A DNA stretch of 64,000 bases from Gammaproteobacteria bacterium (GTDB lineage: Bacteria > Pseudomonadota > Gammaproteobacteria > Natronospirales > REEB76), in assembly GCA_027315405.1 (NCBI GenBank), contig DAHUYB010000057.1:48781-112780 (forward strand). Reading direction: 5' to 3'. Positions 10,493 to 20,463 of this stretch are shown here, one piece after another. The notes under the pieces are model-generated. The model saw only the letters and a program-made list of their open reading frames with translations, was not told the DNA's origin and did no database searches. Within the stretch, counting starts at the first letter, position 1; each line of letters begins with the position of its first letter. A program made the position numbers and the translations under genes.

Positions 10493-13234
10493 ATGAAAGA
10501 CAGTTTCAAATCACGCGCTACACTCGCCGCTGGCGGCAAACACTACGAAATGTTCAAGCTCGAGGCCTTGGAAAAGAAATTCAAGATCTCGCGTCTGCCC
10601 TATAGCCTCAAGATATTGCTGGAAAACCTGCTGCGCCTCGAGGACGATGTGACAGTCACGGCCGCGGATGTGGAAGCCCTGGCCAGTTGGAATCCCAAGA
10701 TCGAATCCGACAAAGAAATCGCCTTCACCCCAGCGCGGGTGTTAATGCAGGATTTCACCGGCGTGCCGGCGGTAGTGGATCTGGCCGCCATGCGGGATGC
10801 CATGAAGAAACTGGGGGGTGACCCCGGGAAAATTAATCCGCTCTCACCTGCGGAATTGGTCATTGATCATTCAGTGCAGGTTGACTTCTACGGCCGCCCG
10901 GATTCTCTTGCGAAAAACGGTGAGATGGAATTCGAGCGTAATAAAGAACGTTACTCGTTCCTGAAATGGGGCCAGAAATCATTTCAGGATTTTAAGGTGG
11001 TGCCCCCGGATACCGGCATCTGCCACCAGGTGAACCTGGAATATCTCGCACGCGTGGTATTTGAGCGGAAAATCGACGGCAAATGGCAGGCTTACCCGGA
11101 TACCCTGGTGGGCACCGACTCTCACACCACCATGGTGAATGGTCTGGGAGTGCTTGGCTGGGGCGTGGGTGGTATCGAGGCGGAAGCCGCCATGCTGGGC
11201 CAACCCTCCACCATGCTGATTCCACAAGTCATCGGCGTGCGCCTGTCCGGCGCGCTGCCGGAAGGCTCCACCGCCACCGATCTGGTGCTGACCATCGCAG
11301 AACTGCTGCGCAAGCACGGCGTAGTTGGCAAATTCGTGGAATATTTCGGACCCGGAGTGGCAAATTTGCCGCTTGCCAACCGCGCGACCCTGGGCAACAT
11401 GTCGCCCGAGTTTGGTTCCACCTGTGCCATCTTTCCCATTGACGAGGAAACCCTGAACTATCTGCGCCTCACCGGCCGCAGCAGAGAACATATCGAACTG
11501 GTGGAAACCTATGCCAAGGCTCAAGGGTTGTGGCATGCAGCTGGACAACCGCCTGCGGAATACAGCGAGGTTCTGGAAGTGGATCTTTCCAAGATCGAAC
11601 CGAGTCTAGCGGGTCCCAAACGCCCTCAGGACCGCGTCCCACTGAAGTCCGCCAAGAGCGTGATTGCCAGGCACATCGCCAGTATGGCGGCAGAACGCGC
11701 GCAAAAAGTAGAGGATGAGACCCGCTTCGAGGATGAAGGCGGCAGCATTGCCACCGACACACACGCCACCGATGGCACCACCGGTGTAACCACGGTTTCC
11801 ATGGACGGACAAACCTTCAAGTTACACGACGGCGACACCATGATCGCTGCCATCACCAGTTGTACCAACACTTCCAATCCGGAAGTGATGCTGGGCGCGG
11901 GATTGCTGGCACGCCGGGCGCGCGCTAAGGGTCTGAAGCCCAAGCCCTGGGTCAAAACCAGTCTTGCCCCCGGCTCCAAGGTGGTGACCGATTATCTTAA
12001 GAAAGCCGGACTGCTGGAAGATCTGGCGGCGCTGGGATTCAATCTGGTGGGTTACGGTTGCACCACCTGCATCGGCAATTCCGGACCGCTGCGTCCGGAG
12101 ATCAGTGAAGGCATCCGCAAAAGCGACCTGATCGCCAGCGCGGTGCTCTCCGGCAACCGCAATTTTGAAGGCCGCATTCACCCCGAAGTGAAGATGAATT
12201 TTCTGGCATCACCACCGCTGGTGGTAGCCTACGCCCTCGCCGGGAGCATGCACTCTGATCTGCTGAATGAACCGCTGGGCGCCGGCAAGGACGGCAAACC
12301 TGTCTACCTCAAGGATATCTGGCCCAGCCAGAAGGAAATCTCCGATCTTATCGCCGCCAACATTGACTCCGGCATGTTCATGAATGTTTACGGACAAGTC
12401 TTCGATGGCGATAAAAACTGGGACAGCCTCAAGGTACCGGCAGGCCAAATTTATCATTGGGACAAGGATTCCACCTATGTGCGCACCCCCCCTTACTTCG
12501 ATGGCATGCGCATGCAGCCACAGGCTGTGGATGACATTCACGGCGCGCGTGTGTTGGCGTTGCTGGGAGACTCCGTGACCACTGATCACATATCGCCGGC
12601 AGGCAACATCAAGAAGGACAGTCCCGCAGGTAAATACCTGATGGAACATGGCGTACAGCCGAAAGATTTCAACTCCTATGGCTCGCGCCGCGGCAACCAT
12701 GAAGTTATGGTGCGTGGTACTTTCGCCAATATCCGTCTGCGCAATCTGCTGGCGCCGGGGACCGAAGGCGGCGTCACAAATTACCTACCCAGCGGCAAGA
12801 TCATGAGTATCTATGATGCCGCTATGAAATACCAAAACGACAAGATGCCGCTGCTGGTCATCGCCGGCGAGGAATACGGCAGCGGTTCCTCGCGCGACTG
12901 GGCCGCAAAAGGCACCTTGCTCCTCGGGGTGCAGGCCGTCATTGCCAAAAGCTTTGAGCGCATTCACCGCGCCAACCTGATCGGCATGGGCGTGCTACCG
13001 CTGCAATTCCACAAGGGCGAAGATGCCAAATCACTGGGATTGACCGGCAAGGAAGAGTTTTCCATCGCAGGTTTGGAAAACGGCAATGCCAGGGAAGTGA
13101 ACGCCAAGGCCATGAGCGCGGACGGCAAAATAAGGAATTTCAAGGTTCGCGTACGCCTCGATACACCCAAGGAGCGGGATTACTACCGTAATGGCGGCAT
13201 TCTGCAATACGTCCTGCGCCAACTTGCTGCTTGA
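10493..13234 (+). CDS. acnA: aconitate hydratase A
   Basis: 913 residues, in the AcnA/IRP1 class (E. coli AcnA 891). It isomerises citrate to isocitrate through cis-aconitate in the TCA cycle; apo-forms in this class can bind RNA. The [4Fe-4S] ligands are C457 ([11 protein letters not shown]), C523 and C526 ([12 protein letters not shown]). The swivelling C-terminal domain carries [15 protein letters not shown] and [16 protein letters not shown], and the N-terminal region has the catalytic [15 protein letters not shown] and [20 protein letters not shown] segments. It has its own upstream gap and an AT-rich tail of about 175 bases without an obvious terminator hairpin before the convergent small genes. 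Confidence 0.96.
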   Translation: MKDSFKSRATLAAGGKHYEMFKLEALEKKFKISRLPYSLKILLENLLRLEDDVTVTAADVEALASWNPKIESDKEIAFTPARVLMQDFTGVPAVVDLAAMRDAMKKLGGDPGKINPLSPAELVIDHSVQVDFYGRPDSLAKNGEMEFERNKERYSFLKWGQKSFQDFKVVPPDTGICHQVNLEYLARVVFERKIDGKWQAYPDTLVGTDSHTTMVNGLGVLGWGVGGIEAEAAMLGQPSTMLIPQVIGVRLSGALPEGSTATDLVLTIAELLRKHGVVGKFVEYFGPGVANLPLANRATLGNMSPEFGSTCAIFPIDEETLNYLRLTGRSREHIELVETYAKAQGLWHAAGQPPAEYSEVLEVDLSKIEPSLAGPKRPQDRVPLKSAKSVIARHIASMAAERAQKVEDETRFEDEGGSIATDTHATDGTTGVTTVSMDGQTFKLHDGDTMIAAITSCTNTSNPEVMLGAGLLARRARAKGLKPKPWVKTSLAPGSKVVTDYLKKAGLLEDLAALGFNLVGYGCTTCIGNSGPLRPEISEGIRKSDLIASAVLSGNRNFEGRIHPEVKMNFLASPPLVVAYALAGSMHSDLLNEPLGAGKDGKPVYLKDIWPSQKEISDLIAANIDSGMFMNVYGQVFDGDKNWDSLKVPAGQIYHWDKDSTYVRTPPYFDGMRMQPQAVDDIHGARVLALLGDSVTTDHISPAGNIKKDSPAGKYLMEHGVQPKDFNSYGSRRGNHEVMVRGTFANIRLRNLLAPGTEGGVTNYLPSGKIMSIYDAAMKYQNDKMPLLVIAGEEYGSGSSRDWAAKGTLLLGVQAVIAKSFERIHRANLIGMGVLPLQFHKGEDAKSLGLTGKEEFSIAGLENGNAREVNAKAMSADGKIRNFKVRVRLDTPKERDYYRNGGILQYVLRQLAA

Positions 13235-13410
13235 CGAACAAGTTATAGATTTAGGGTATTCGGAATATATTATTTAATTAGGATTTAAAGTCCCCAATAA
13301 TAATCTTCTGTAAGCCGGATATTTTTTGTTGCATTGAGTTTTAATGAGGCGTCAGATCTAAGTCTGGTTTGGCTGTTTAACGAATGCTCTTTATGATTGC
13401 GCATAATTCT

Positions 13411-13845
13411 TTAAAACTTAGTGTTTTCGGTTTTCCATACTTCCGGCTGCCATTTACCTGAGGCCGCAAATTTGGCGCCGATGTAGTAAGCCTCGTGAGC
13501 TGCCACGTCGAGCTTCATTTCTTGCATCTGCCTAGCATCCGGCAGCTTTTGCTTCAACCCCGGCAGATAGGCGAGGTTCACCACCTTGGCCAGCTTGACC
13601 CTGAAGGTGTAATTGCCGGGCTTGATCCAGAGCACACCCTGATCAGAGCGGTTGGTGAGTTTGCCGTCCAGCATCCATATCCGTACCGGATAGATTTTGC
13701 GAGGAATCATTTGATAATTCAGGTACAGCACTGCGTGAAGCTCGCTGCGAGAGTTTACGAACGGCGAAGCCGTGGCCGTAACGCAGAATGCCGCCAACAG
13801 CAACCCTGTCAGCCATCGGAACGAATTTCGAATGGGCATTGCCAT
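13411..13845 (-). CDS. exported protein of unknown function, paralogue 2
   Basis: 144 residues with a Sec signal peptide: FRWLTGLLLAAFCVTATA then SPF, an A-x-A cleavage motif near residue 26. The mature part is about 118 residues and looks beta-rich, with GVLWIKPGNYTFRVKL and AYYIGAKF-AS-KWQPEVWKT. It is clearly homologous to the neighbour at 13906-14337, roughly half of aligned positions being identical by eye. The ATG at 13845 follows AAGGAG seven bases upstream; a second ATG lies two codons later. I recognise no family; the WIKPG-Y segment is reminiscent of carbohydrate-binding or PEGA-like beta folds, but this is weak. Likely periplasmic. Confidence 0.72.
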   Translation of the reverse strand: MAMPIRNSFRWLTGLLLAAFCVTATASPFVNSRSELHAVLYLNYQMIPRKIYPVRIWMLDGKLTNRSDQGVLWIKPGNYTFRVKLAKVVNLAYLPGLKQKLPDARQMQEMKLDVAAHEAYYIGAKFAASGKWQPEVWKTENTKF

Positions 13846-13905
13846 AGCCCGTCTCCTTCCTGCGCACGCCACCCCGAGAAAGCGGGTATCCAGCGATTAC
13901 AGGCT

Positions 13906-14337
13906 TTAATATTTGGCGTCAGCGGTCTTCCACACTACCGGCCACCACTGGTTGGAAGCCTTAAATTTGGCTCCGATGTAGTAGGCCTTGCCGGCCTTCA
14001 CATTGATTTTTAGCTCGTGATCTGGCTGGCCAAATTCGGCGCTGCGCGACAAACCCGGAACATCGGCAAGATTCACCGTTCCCAACTTAATCTTGAATAC
14101 ATATACACCGGGCTTGATCCAGAGCACGCCCTGGTTTGAGCGGTTGGTGAGTTCCCCATCTACCGCCCAGATTTTTACAGGCCATATCTGTTTGGCACTC
14201 TGATTGACATTTAAATACAGCACCGCGTGGGGTTCGCTACGGGAGCCCAGAAAAGGCGAGGCCATAGCCGCAGCACAAACCATCGCCAGTAACAGGCCCG
14301 TCAGCCATCCCAACAAATCACGCATTACAGTTTTCAT
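13906..14337 (-). CDS. exported protein of unknown function, paralogue 1
   Basis: 143 residues with a signal peptide (WLTGLLLAMVCAAAMA then SPF). The mature protein shares with its downstream twin the strings SRSE-HAVLYLN, DGELTNRSNQGVLWIKPG, and AYYIGAKFKAS with W-PVVWKT near the end. The ATG at 14337 has a strong GGAGGAGG seven bases upstream; a GTG one codon earlier is less likely. The two genes are separated by 60 bases, both with good ribosome sites, so they probably form a two-gene operon from a tandem duplication. No cysteines remain in the mature form, and no enzyme motif is visible. Confidence 0.75.
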   Translation of the reverse strand: MKTVMRDLLGWLTGLLLAMVCAAAMASPFLGSRSEPHAVLYLNVNQSAKQIWPVKIWAVDGELTNRSNQGVLWIKPGVYVFKIKLGTVNLADVPGLSRSAEFGQPDHELKINVKAGKAYYIGAKFKASNQWWPVVWKTADAKY

Positions 14338-14414
14338 CACGCACCTCCTCCGGGTCCGCCCCGGGAGCTAAGTCCAGTATAGATCAAATCTACGAAAAAA
14401 TACGTTTTTCTCAA

Positions 14415-15260
14415 TCATCCGCGCTCTACCGGACGGGAGGGCTCACGTATCCACTCGCTCCAAGAACCTGCATACAGCCTGCCACCCTTCATTCCCGCCA
14501 CCTCCATGGCCAGCAGGTTATGGCAGGCGGTGACCCCCGAACCGCACATACACACGGTTTCAGCGGGTGAAATACCTTGCAAGGCAGCTTCAAAGCGCTG
14601 GCGTAGCGCCTCTGGCGATTTGAAACCGCCACTCTCAGAAAGGTTCCCTGCAAAGGGCAGGTTGACAGCTCCCGGCACATGCCCCGCCACCGTGTCTATG
14701 GACTCCTGCTCGCCCCGGAAACGGCTGGGTGCCCTCGCGTCCAGCAGCCGGCCGGTGTGTTCCCTGGATTGTCCTTGGACCATCTTGGAATTTACCCACA
14801 GCGCATTCTCGGGGTGTGGCTGGAAATCGCCCGATGGCACCTTCACCGGCGGTTCCGGTGTGATGGCACGTTCTTCTTTGACCCATTGAGTGATACCGCC
14901 ATCCAATACCGCCACCTGCGGATGGCCCAGCCACCGCAGTAGCCACCAGAGCCGCGCGGCGAACGCGCCGCCCGCATCGTCATAGGCTATAACTTGGGTG
15001 GAATTATGAACGCCGGCAGCCGCCAGTTTCTTCGCCAAATACTCCGGCATAGGCAGTGGGTGCCGGCCACTCCCGGGGGTCACCGGTCCGGCCAAGTCCC
15101 GATCCAGATGCAAATAATGGGCGCCTGGAATGTGGCCGGCGCGAAAGTGGCATTCACCCTCTTCGGGGTCCGTCAGCACGAAACGGCAGTCAAACAGGCA
15201 CCAACCCGAATTCAGGTTGCGCGCAAGCGTTTCCGTATCCACCAAGGTTGTATAGGTCAC
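14415..15260 (-). CDS. sseA: 3-mercaptopyruvate sulfurtransferase
   Basis: 281 residues with two rhodanese domains, as in SseA. It transfers sulfane sulfur from 3-mercaptopyruvate to thiol or cyanide acceptors. The N-terminal inactive domain includes GHIPGAHYLHLDRDLAGP. The C-terminal domain carries the active loop CGSGVTA at 239-245 with catalytic C239; this loop separates mercaptopyruvate enzymes from thiosulfate sulfurtransferases. The likely start is GTG at 15260 (MTYTTLVDTETLA), since no better-supported start exists. It lies downstream of galU and a dead SMR gene, about 240 bases away. Confidence 0.9.
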   Translation of the reverse strand: MTYTTLVDTETLARNLNSGWCLFDCRFVLTDPEEGECHFRAGHIPGAHYLHLDRDLAGPVTPGSGRHPLPMPEYLAKKLAAAGVHNSTQVIAYDDAGGAFAARLWWLLRWLGHPQVAVLDGGITQWVKEERAITPEPPVKVPSGDFQPHPENALWVNSKMVQGQSREHTGRLLDARAPSRFRGEQESIDTVAGHVPGAVNLPFAGNLSESGGFKSPEALRQRFEAALQGISPAETVCMCGSGVTACHNLLAMEVAGMKGGRLYAGSWSEWIREPSRPVERG

Positions 15261-15497
15261 AGCACGTTACCGAGTCCCATAATTATGGGAAATATACTGT
15301 GTTACGACTCAAAGCATTCCCCACACGCATATATTCACAGCGCCGCCATCAGCTATGCCGAGAGGTCGGATTAAACAGATAAGACCGCATGCTTGTTCCT
15401 GTAACTGACACTTGTTTTGAATCTGTAATGGCGCTGGCAAGCATGGCATTTTGATTTTCAGCCACCTTCGAGGCGACGGATCCGTCATCCGCTCGTC
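15261..15497. other. intergenic region upstream of sseA
   Basis: No gene was recognised. A minus-strand frame from the SMR remnant runs into it and ends near 15349 without family features. It should hold the sseA promoter, but I see no convincing -35/-10 pair. Confidence 0.4.
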
Positions 15498-15751
15498 TTA
15501 CAGGCGAGGGTTGTTGAATTCTATCAGCCAGCAGCAGAATAACGACGCACACCCTACCAGTACCGGTCCATACGCATAGGTAATCCCACTGGGCGGAACA
15601 TGCGGCACGATACGTTGCAAGCCTATGCTGATCATAATAGCTAGCGCCGTGCCTGCCATGGGAACGGAATTTGTGAACCCCGTGGCGTATTTAGCACCAT
15701 GGCCCAACTTAACTCAAACAGGTCGGTGATAACCAGTAGCAGCCATTTCAT
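15498..15751 (-). pseudogene. frameshifted small multidrug resistance (SMR, Gdx/SugE-like) transporter
   Basis: Starting at ATG 15751, twelve bases after galU, the frame reads MKWLLLVITDLFELSWAMVL, the first helix of SMR proteins with the essential membrane glutamate (FELSWA). A one-base deletion at about 15692 then shifts the frame, after which KYATGFTNSVPMAGTALAIM and a segment like LP-GitYA continue the SMR pattern of helices 2 and 3. The homology fades near FCCWLIEFNNP and ends in a stop at 15498, lacking helix 4. Intact Gdx/SugE proteins (about 105 residues) export guanidinium or quaternary ammonium ions. The frameshift plus missing end indicate a pseudogene. Confidence 0.72.
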
Positions 15752-15763
15752 TCGAACATATAT

Positions 15764-16663
15764 CTAACGTCGGCCGTCACGCAGATCTCCGCCAATTCGT
15801 TCAAGGTAATCACGGAAATCATCGCCAAGCTCGGTATGCTTCAGCCCGCATTCCACGGTGGCTTTCAGATAACCCAGCTTGCTACCACAGTCATAGCGCA
15901 CTCCCGCATATTCGCAGGCATAAACTGTTTCCTGGGTTAACAATGCCTGAATGGCGTCGGTGAGCTGGATTTCACCACCAGCACCCTTGCCAGTATTGTG
16001 CAGTAATTCGAAAATGCCGGGCGTGAGCAAATAGCGGCCCACCACACCCAACGTAGAAGGCGCCTCGGCAGGCTTGGGTTTTTCCACGATATGTTTGATT
16101 CCATACAAACGCTCACCGGCCGGTTCCGGGCTAATAATTCCGTAGCGGTGGGTCTCGTCACGCGCCACCCGTTCGACGCCGATTACGCTGTTGCCGTAAC
16201 GCTCGTATACATCTTTCATCTGCAACAGTGGCGAGCGACCAGTGCTTGCAATCAGATCATCAGCCAGTATCACGTAAAACGGCTCATTTCCCACCACCGG
16301 TTCAGCGCATAATACGGCATGACCAAGACCCAGGGCCTCCGCCTGCCGAATGTACACACAGGTCACATTCTCCGGCACAATGCCCTGCACCAAGGCAAGT
16401 TCATGCTGCCGGCCGCGGAGTGACAGTTCTGTTTCCAATTCGTAAGCACGGTCAAAGTGATCGGAAATGGCGCGCTTGGTGCGGCTGGTGATGAACACCA
16501 ACACCTCGGCACCTGCTTCCACCGCTTCCTCAACCGCGTATTGGATGAGTGGCTTATCCACGATGGGCAGCATTTCCTTGGGACTCGCCTTGGTGGCCGG
16601 CAGGAAACGCGTGCCCAGCCCGGCTACTGGGAAAACCGCCTTGCGGATATTTGCATGTTTCAT
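15764..16663 (-). CDS. galU: UTP-glucose-1-phosphate uridylyltransferase
   Basis: 299 residues (E. coli GalU 302). It makes UDP-glucose for LPS, glycans and osmoprotectants. The nucleotidyltransferase signature [20 protein letters not shown] with [11 protein letters not shown] is at the N-terminus; [10 protein letters not shown] and HIVEKPKP mark the sugar-phosphate site. The ATG at 16663 follows GGGAG, 48 bases after lapB. In many gammaproteobacteria pyrF follows lapB; galU in that place fits an LPS-related grouping with lapA/lapB. The next frame downstream is the SMR remnant. Confidence 0.95.
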   Translation of the reverse strand: MKHANIRKAVFPVAGLGTRFLPATKASPKEMLPIVDKPLIQYAVEEAVEAGAEVLVFITSRTKRAISDHFDRAYELETELSLRGRQHELALVQGIVPENVTCVYIRQAEALGLGHAVLCAEPVVGNEPFYVILADDLIASTGRSPLLQMKDVYERYGNSVIGVERVARDETHRYGIISPEPAGERLYGIKHIVEKPKPAEAPSTLGVVGRYLLTPGIFELLHNTGKGAGGEIQLTDAIQALLTQETVYACEYAGVRYDCGSKLGYLKATVECGLKHTELGDDFRDYLERIGGDLRDGRR

Positions 16664-16711
16664 GGTTCTATAATCTCCCTATGCGCTACTGCCATACAGG
16701 TTCTCATCCAT

Positions 16712-17914
16712 TCATACGGTATTCGAGAGCCCGGCTGCGGTAAAGCTGATTTCGTGAAACGGCATGGTCCGATTCCAAGTCTTGCAGCTTGGGCATTGCC
16801 AGTAGAGTGTTTTACTGCGGAACCCACATTCCTCACAGCGATAGCGGGGTCCGTTCTTTAGCAGATTCCTGACTGCGTTTTGCAGGGGTTCCAAATCGGC
16901 CGACGGGGATGCGCCACTTCGCTGCGCGAAGGATGTAAATATTTCATAAAGGCCATGCAGGCTTGGCTCCGTGCGTAAATATCCGGCAACACAGGCCTGC
17001 GACACCGGGTCATCCAGTTCAGGATCGAGGATCGCGGCGATCGCCAGATAACCGCAGGCCTTCGGATTATCGTGAAGCAATTCACCGAGCATGGACTCCA
17101 GCGTTTCTCGCCCAGTTACCTGTCGGGTCACTCGTGCCAGTGCCGGCAGCACTTCGGTAGCGTAACGGATTTCATGTTCAAGTACATTCTTATAATGCCG
17201 CTGACTGCGTTCCCAATCCTGGTCAGCTTCCGCCATTTGCGCTAGCAGCAGGTTGGCGCGTACACAATTGGAATCGTGGGATTGTGCGCGTTTCAGGAAA
17301 CGCCGGGCGAGCGTCAGGTCCTTGCCGGCCTGTGCCGCCTGGGCCAGTTCGCAGTAATATTGTGAAATGGTTTCTTCCTCGGAAATCCCCCTGTGTGCCT
17401 GCAAGCGCCTTCGCATTGATATGGCCTGTTCCCAATCCTTCTGCTGTTCGTAAAGCGAAATCAGGCTTTGTAGAGCCGGATCGGTGTAGCTCGGCATATC
17501 GAGCAATTCCAGCAGGATGCTTTCGGCACGATCTAGCAAGCCGGCGCGCAGATAATCCTGCGCTAGCTCAAACAGTGCTTGTGCCCGGTGGGCGCGGGTG
17601 AGATTGGGCCGGGCGATGAGGTTTTGGTGAATGCGAATGGCGCGATCCACCTCACCACGGCGCCGGAACAGGTTACCCAGGGCAAAATGAGTCTCGACCG
17701 TTTCCGAGTCCACTTCCGCTACGCGAATGAACACCTCAAGTGCCTTGTCCGGTTGCTCGTTCAGCAGGAAATTGAGGCCTTTGAAATACTCACTGCTAAA
17801 AAATTTGAAACGTGAATCCCGGCTGCCACCGTGTCCCCAATGTGCCAACAACCATCCGAATACGACGGCTGCGATCAGCAGCAGGATTATGATTGCCGTC
17901 GAATCAATGGTCAT
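16712..17914 (-). CDS. lapB: LPS assembly protein LapB (YciM)
   Basis: 400 residues. LapB is anchored in the inner membrane and, with FtsH, controls LpxC turnover and so LPS synthesis. The N-terminal helix IIILLLIAAVVFGWLLAHW is the anchor. Then come TPR repeats (for example YFKGLNFLLNEQPDKALEVF, ETHFALGNLFRRRGEVDRAI). The C-terminus is a rubredoxin-type metal site with C360, C363, C374 and C377 (YRCEECGF and QCPSCKTWNR). Its start overlaps the end of lapA by 11 bases, as in E. coli. Confidence 0.95.
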   Translation of the reverse strand: MTIDSTAIIILLLIAAVVFGWLLAHWGHGGSRDSRFKFFSSEYFKGLNFLLNEQPDKALEVFIRVAEVDSETVETHFALGNLFRRRGEVDRAIRIHQNLIARPNLTRAHRAQALFELAQDYLRAGLLDRAESILLELLDMPSYTDPALQSLISLYEQQKDWEQAISMRRRLQAHRGISEEETISQYYCELAQAAQAGKDLTLARRFLKRAQSHDSNCVRANLLLAQMAEADQDWERSQRHYKNVLEHEIRYATEVLPALARVTRQVTGRETLESMLGELLHDNPKACGYLAIAAILDPELDDPVSQACVAGYLRTEPSLHGLYEIFTSFAQRSGASPSADLEPLQNAVRNLLKNGPRYRCEECGFRSKTLYWQCPSCKTWNRTMPFHEISFTAAGLSNTV

Positions 17915-18197
17915 TCTTTAGGGGAAGATTACGCAGATTGCGGATTTCCGCTTCGGCATCTCGAACCGAACGTTGCAAGCGCCAGGCCTCGCGTTTGAGA
18001 CGGAAAATGACCGCCAGGCCACTAAGCAAACCCAACAACCAGCCGATGATAGCAGCACCCAGTAGCGCTGAAGACAGATGCGCTCGCATACTGCCTATGA
18101 GGTAATTGAGAACCACGGTCGTGCCGTTGGCATAGGCCAGCAACAGAGCCGCGACAAAGATACACACTAGAGCAATGATGGCGATCCAACGCAACAT
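17904..18197 (-). CDS. lapA: LPS assembly protein LapA (YciS)
   Basis: 97 residues with two transmembrane helices (WIAIIALVCIFVAALLLAYA and SALLGAAIIGWLLGLLSGLA), followed by a cytoplasmic coiled segment rich in Arg and Glu. The NGT-VVLNYLIG segment between the helices is typical of LapA/DUF1049. It is co-transcribed with and overlaps lapB; the pair modulates LPS assembly. ihfB lies 59 bases upstream in the same direction, conserved synteny with enterics and pseudomonads. Confidence 0.92.
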   Translation of the reverse strand: MLRWIAIIALVCIFVAALLLAYANGTTVVLNYLIGSMRAHLSSALLGAAIIGWLLGLLSGLAVIFRLKREAWRLQRSVRDAEAEIRNLRNLPLKNDH

Positions 18198-18256
18198 GAC
18201 TGGCAGGCTCCGCTCAAATTATGGAGATTGGGGATTCCCAGATTTAGCCTGGTCAA

Positions 18257-18544
18257 CTATAAGGACCCGTCGTTCACGCGATCGCGCAAATCCTTGCCTG
18301 GCTTGAAGTGCGGAACGTGTTTCCCGGAGAGCGCGACGGAATCTCCGGTTTTTGGATTGCGACCCATGCGCGGTGGACGAAAATGCAGTGAAAAACTCCC
18401 AAAGCCACGTATTTCAATGCGCCGTCCCGTGGACAGCGCATTGCTCATTTGCTCCAGCATCGTCTTGACCGCAAGCTCAATATCCTTGCCGGCGAGATGG
18501 CTTTGCTTTCTGGCGATGATTTCGATCAGCTCTGACTTGGTCAT
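18257..18544 (-). CDS. ihfB: integration host factor subunit beta
   Basis: 95 residues (E. coli IhfB 94). It pairs with IhfA to bind and sharply bend specific DNA sites. [33 protein letters not shown] and the beta-arm [11 protein letters not shown] with its intercalating proline are diagnostic, as is [17 protein letters not shown]. The gene follows rpsA by 117 bases, with a weak hairpin and T-run between, and is followed by lapA-lapB. Confidence 0.96.
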   Translation of the reverse strand: MTKSELIEIIARKQSHLAGKDIELAVKTMLEQMSNALSTGRRIEIRGFGSFSLHFRPPRMGRNPKTGDSVALSGKHVPHFKPGKDLRDRVNDGSL

Positions 18545-18615
18545 GGTCCGCTTGTGCCTTCAACGCTAAACTTAGATTGTGCCAGCGTGGAAAACCTTAT
18601 CTAAATCGCAAATCC

Positions 18616-18652
18616 AAAAAGAGGAGGCATTCCCAGCTCGAACGCGCGCCTC
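18616..18652 (-). terminator. weak hairpin with T-run between rpsA and ihfB
   Basis: On the minus strand GAGGC and GCCTC, about 20 bases apart, can pair and are followed by CTCTTTTTGG. The stem is only five pairs with a large loop, so it may at most attenuate read-through from rpsA into ihfB. Confidence 0.3.
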
Positions 18653-18661
18653 ATCTATCCA

Positions 18662-20338
18662 TCATTCCTGGTCATTGCTAATGTGCTCCTTCAGCAAATC
18701 CCCCAGGGTAGTGGTGCCGGACGAGGTATTACGGGCGTAATCTTCCATCGCCTGGGCTTCCTCCTGGATTTCCTTTGCTTTCACTGACAGGCTGATACTG
18801 CGGTTTTTGCGATCCATGCCCACAAAGCGGGCTTCGATATCATCACCCTCTTTGAGAACCGTGCGCGCATCCTCCACACGATCACGCGAGAGTTCGGAGG
18901 CACGCAGATAGCCTTCAATGCCGTTACCCAAATCAACCATAGCACCCTTGGCATCCACGGTCGCCACCTTGCCCCGTATCATGCTGCCTTTGGGATGTTC
19001 GGCCAGAAAGTTCGAGAAGGGATCCTTCTCCAATTGCTTGATGCCGAGAGAAATGCGTTCGCGCTGGGCGTCCACCGCCAGCACCACCGCTTCCACTTCG
19101 TCACCTTTCTTGTAGTTACGTACTGCTTCTTCTCCAGGCATGTCCCAGGAAATATCCGAGAGATGCACCAGACCGTCAATACCGCCGTCGAGGCCGACAA
19201 AAATGCCGAAATCGGTGATGGATTTGATCTTGCCCTTGAGGCGATCGTTTTTGCTGTGGCTGGCAGCGAAATCATCCCACGGGTTCGGTTTGCACTGTTT
19301 CATGCCGAGCGAAATACGGCGCCGTTCCTCGTCGATTTCCAGCACCATGACCTCTGTCTCGTCGCCCACCTGCACAACCTTGGCCGGATTCACATTCTTG
19401 TTGGTCCAGTCCATCTCAGAGACATGCACCAGACCTTCCACACCTGGCTCAACTTCCACGAAGCAGCCATAATCGGCAAGATTGGTGACCTTGCCAAACA
19501 GGCGCGTTCCGGTTGGATAGCGGCGTGTGATATCCACCCATGGGTCGTCACCCAGCTGCTTGAGCCCTAGGGATACCCGGTTGCGCTCGCGGTCGAACTT
19601 GAGCACTTTGACCTCGATTTCCTGACCGACAGCCACCACTTCCGATGGATGCTTGACGCGCTTCCAGGCCATATCCGTGATATGCAGCAGGCCGTCAATT
19701 CCGCCTAGATCCACGAAGGCGCCATATTCGGTGAGGTTTTTGACGAGACCCTTCACCATCGAGCCTTCCTGCAGATTGCCCAGCAATTGGTCGCGCTCGG
19801 CGCTGTATTCCTGTTCAACCACCGCACGTCGGGACACCACGACGTTGTTGCGGCGCTGATCCAGTTTGATGACCTTGAATTCCAGTTCTTTGCCTTCCAG
19901 ATAAACGGGATCGCGCACCGGGCGCACATCCACCAGTGAGCCGGGCAGGAAGGCACGCACACCATCAACTTCAACGGTGAAGCCGCCCTTGACCTTGCCG
20001 CTTATATACCCCTTGACGATTTCGCCCTTGGTAAAGGCTTCTTCAAGCTTGGTCCAAGAACGGGCGCGCTTGGCTTTCTCACGCGACAATCGGGTTTCGC
20101 CGAATCCGTCTTCGACGGCATCCAGGGCTACCTCCACGTCGTCGCCCACGGCGATTTCCAATTCACCGTTTTCGTTGTAAAACTGTTCGGCGGGTATTAC
20201 ACCTTCGGATTTGAGACCGGCATTGACGATTACTACGTCCGGCCTTATTTCCATTACCCGGGCCATAAGGATGGAGCCCGATTGCATCTGCGATTGCTTG
20301 ATGCTTTCTTCAAAAAGTTCTGCAAAAGACTCGGTCAT
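18662..20338 (-). CDS. rpsA: 30S ribosomal protein S1
   Basis: 558 residues (E. coli 557). S1 unwinds and tethers mRNA on the 30S subunit. Six S1 (OB-fold) repeats can be followed, from [20 protein letters not shown] through [17 protein letters not shown] and [17 protein letters not shown] to [14 protein letters not shown]. The start at ATG 20338 gives the canonical [17 protein letters not shown]; the 43 open codons upstream are leader, not protein. No strong Shine-Dalgarno precedes it, as in E. coli, where leader structure and S1 itself control translation. It lies 125 bases downstream of cmk. Confidence 0.97.
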   Translation of the reverse strand: MTESFAELFEESIKQSQMQSGSILMARVMEIRPDVVIVNAGLKSEGVIPAEQFYNENGELEIAVGDDVEVALDAVEDGFGETRLSREKAKRARSWTKLEEAFTKGEIVKGYISGKVKGGFTVEVDGVRAFLPGSLVDVRPVRDPVYLEGKELEFKVIKLDQRRNNVVVSRRAVVEQEYSAERDQLLGNLQEGSMVKGLVKNLTEYGAFVDLGGIDGLLHITDMAWKRVKHPSEVVAVGQEIEVKVLKFDRERNRVSLGLKQLGDDPWVDITRRYPTGTRLFGKVTNLADYGCFVEVEPGVEGLVHVSEMDWTNKNVNPAKVVQVGDETEVMVLEIDEERRRISLGMKQCKPNPWDDFAASHSKNDRLKGKIKSITDFGIFVGLDGGIDGLVHLSDISWDMPGEEAVRNYKKGDEVEAVVLAVDAQRERISLGIKQLEKDPFSNFLAEHPKGSMIRGKVATVDAKGAMVDLGNGIEGYLRASELSRDRVEDARTVLKEGDDIEARFVGMDRKNRSISLSVKAKEIQEEAQAMEDYARNTSSGTTTLGDLLKEHISNDQE

Positions 20339-20463
20339 GTTGAAGTTGGTCCTAAATGCCCTGTGTGCAGGGGCCGTTTTTGAGTTGGTCCGGTAGCCCT
20401 CCTGGGCTGCTCCGGGTGAATTAATAATCAAGGGCTGGTCCGTGTAACCCCAACCATCTTCAT
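20339..20463 (-). promoter_or_regulatory. structured rpsA leader with GGA-loop hairpin
   Basis: The cmk-rpsA gap contains, on the minus strand, a hairpin at 20390-20415: an inner stem AGCCC/GGGCT closing the loop AGGA, within an outer CCGG/CCGG pair. A second hairpin (CCCTG-CACA-CAGGG) lies at about 20359-20374. GGA triplets recur several times, and only a distant AGGA precedes the ATG. The E. coli rpsA initiation region is known to depend on GGA-bearing hairpin loops and to be repressed by S1; the resemblance is my inference. Confidence 0.5.

Noticed and set aside
13235..13410. possible small RNA or terminator after acnA
   Set aside because: The region is AT-rich but I found no stable hairpin followed by a T-tract.
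15349..15552. 67-codon minus-strand frame overlapping the SMR remnant
   Set aside because: It is out of frame with the SMR homology and has no conserved motif or ribosome site.
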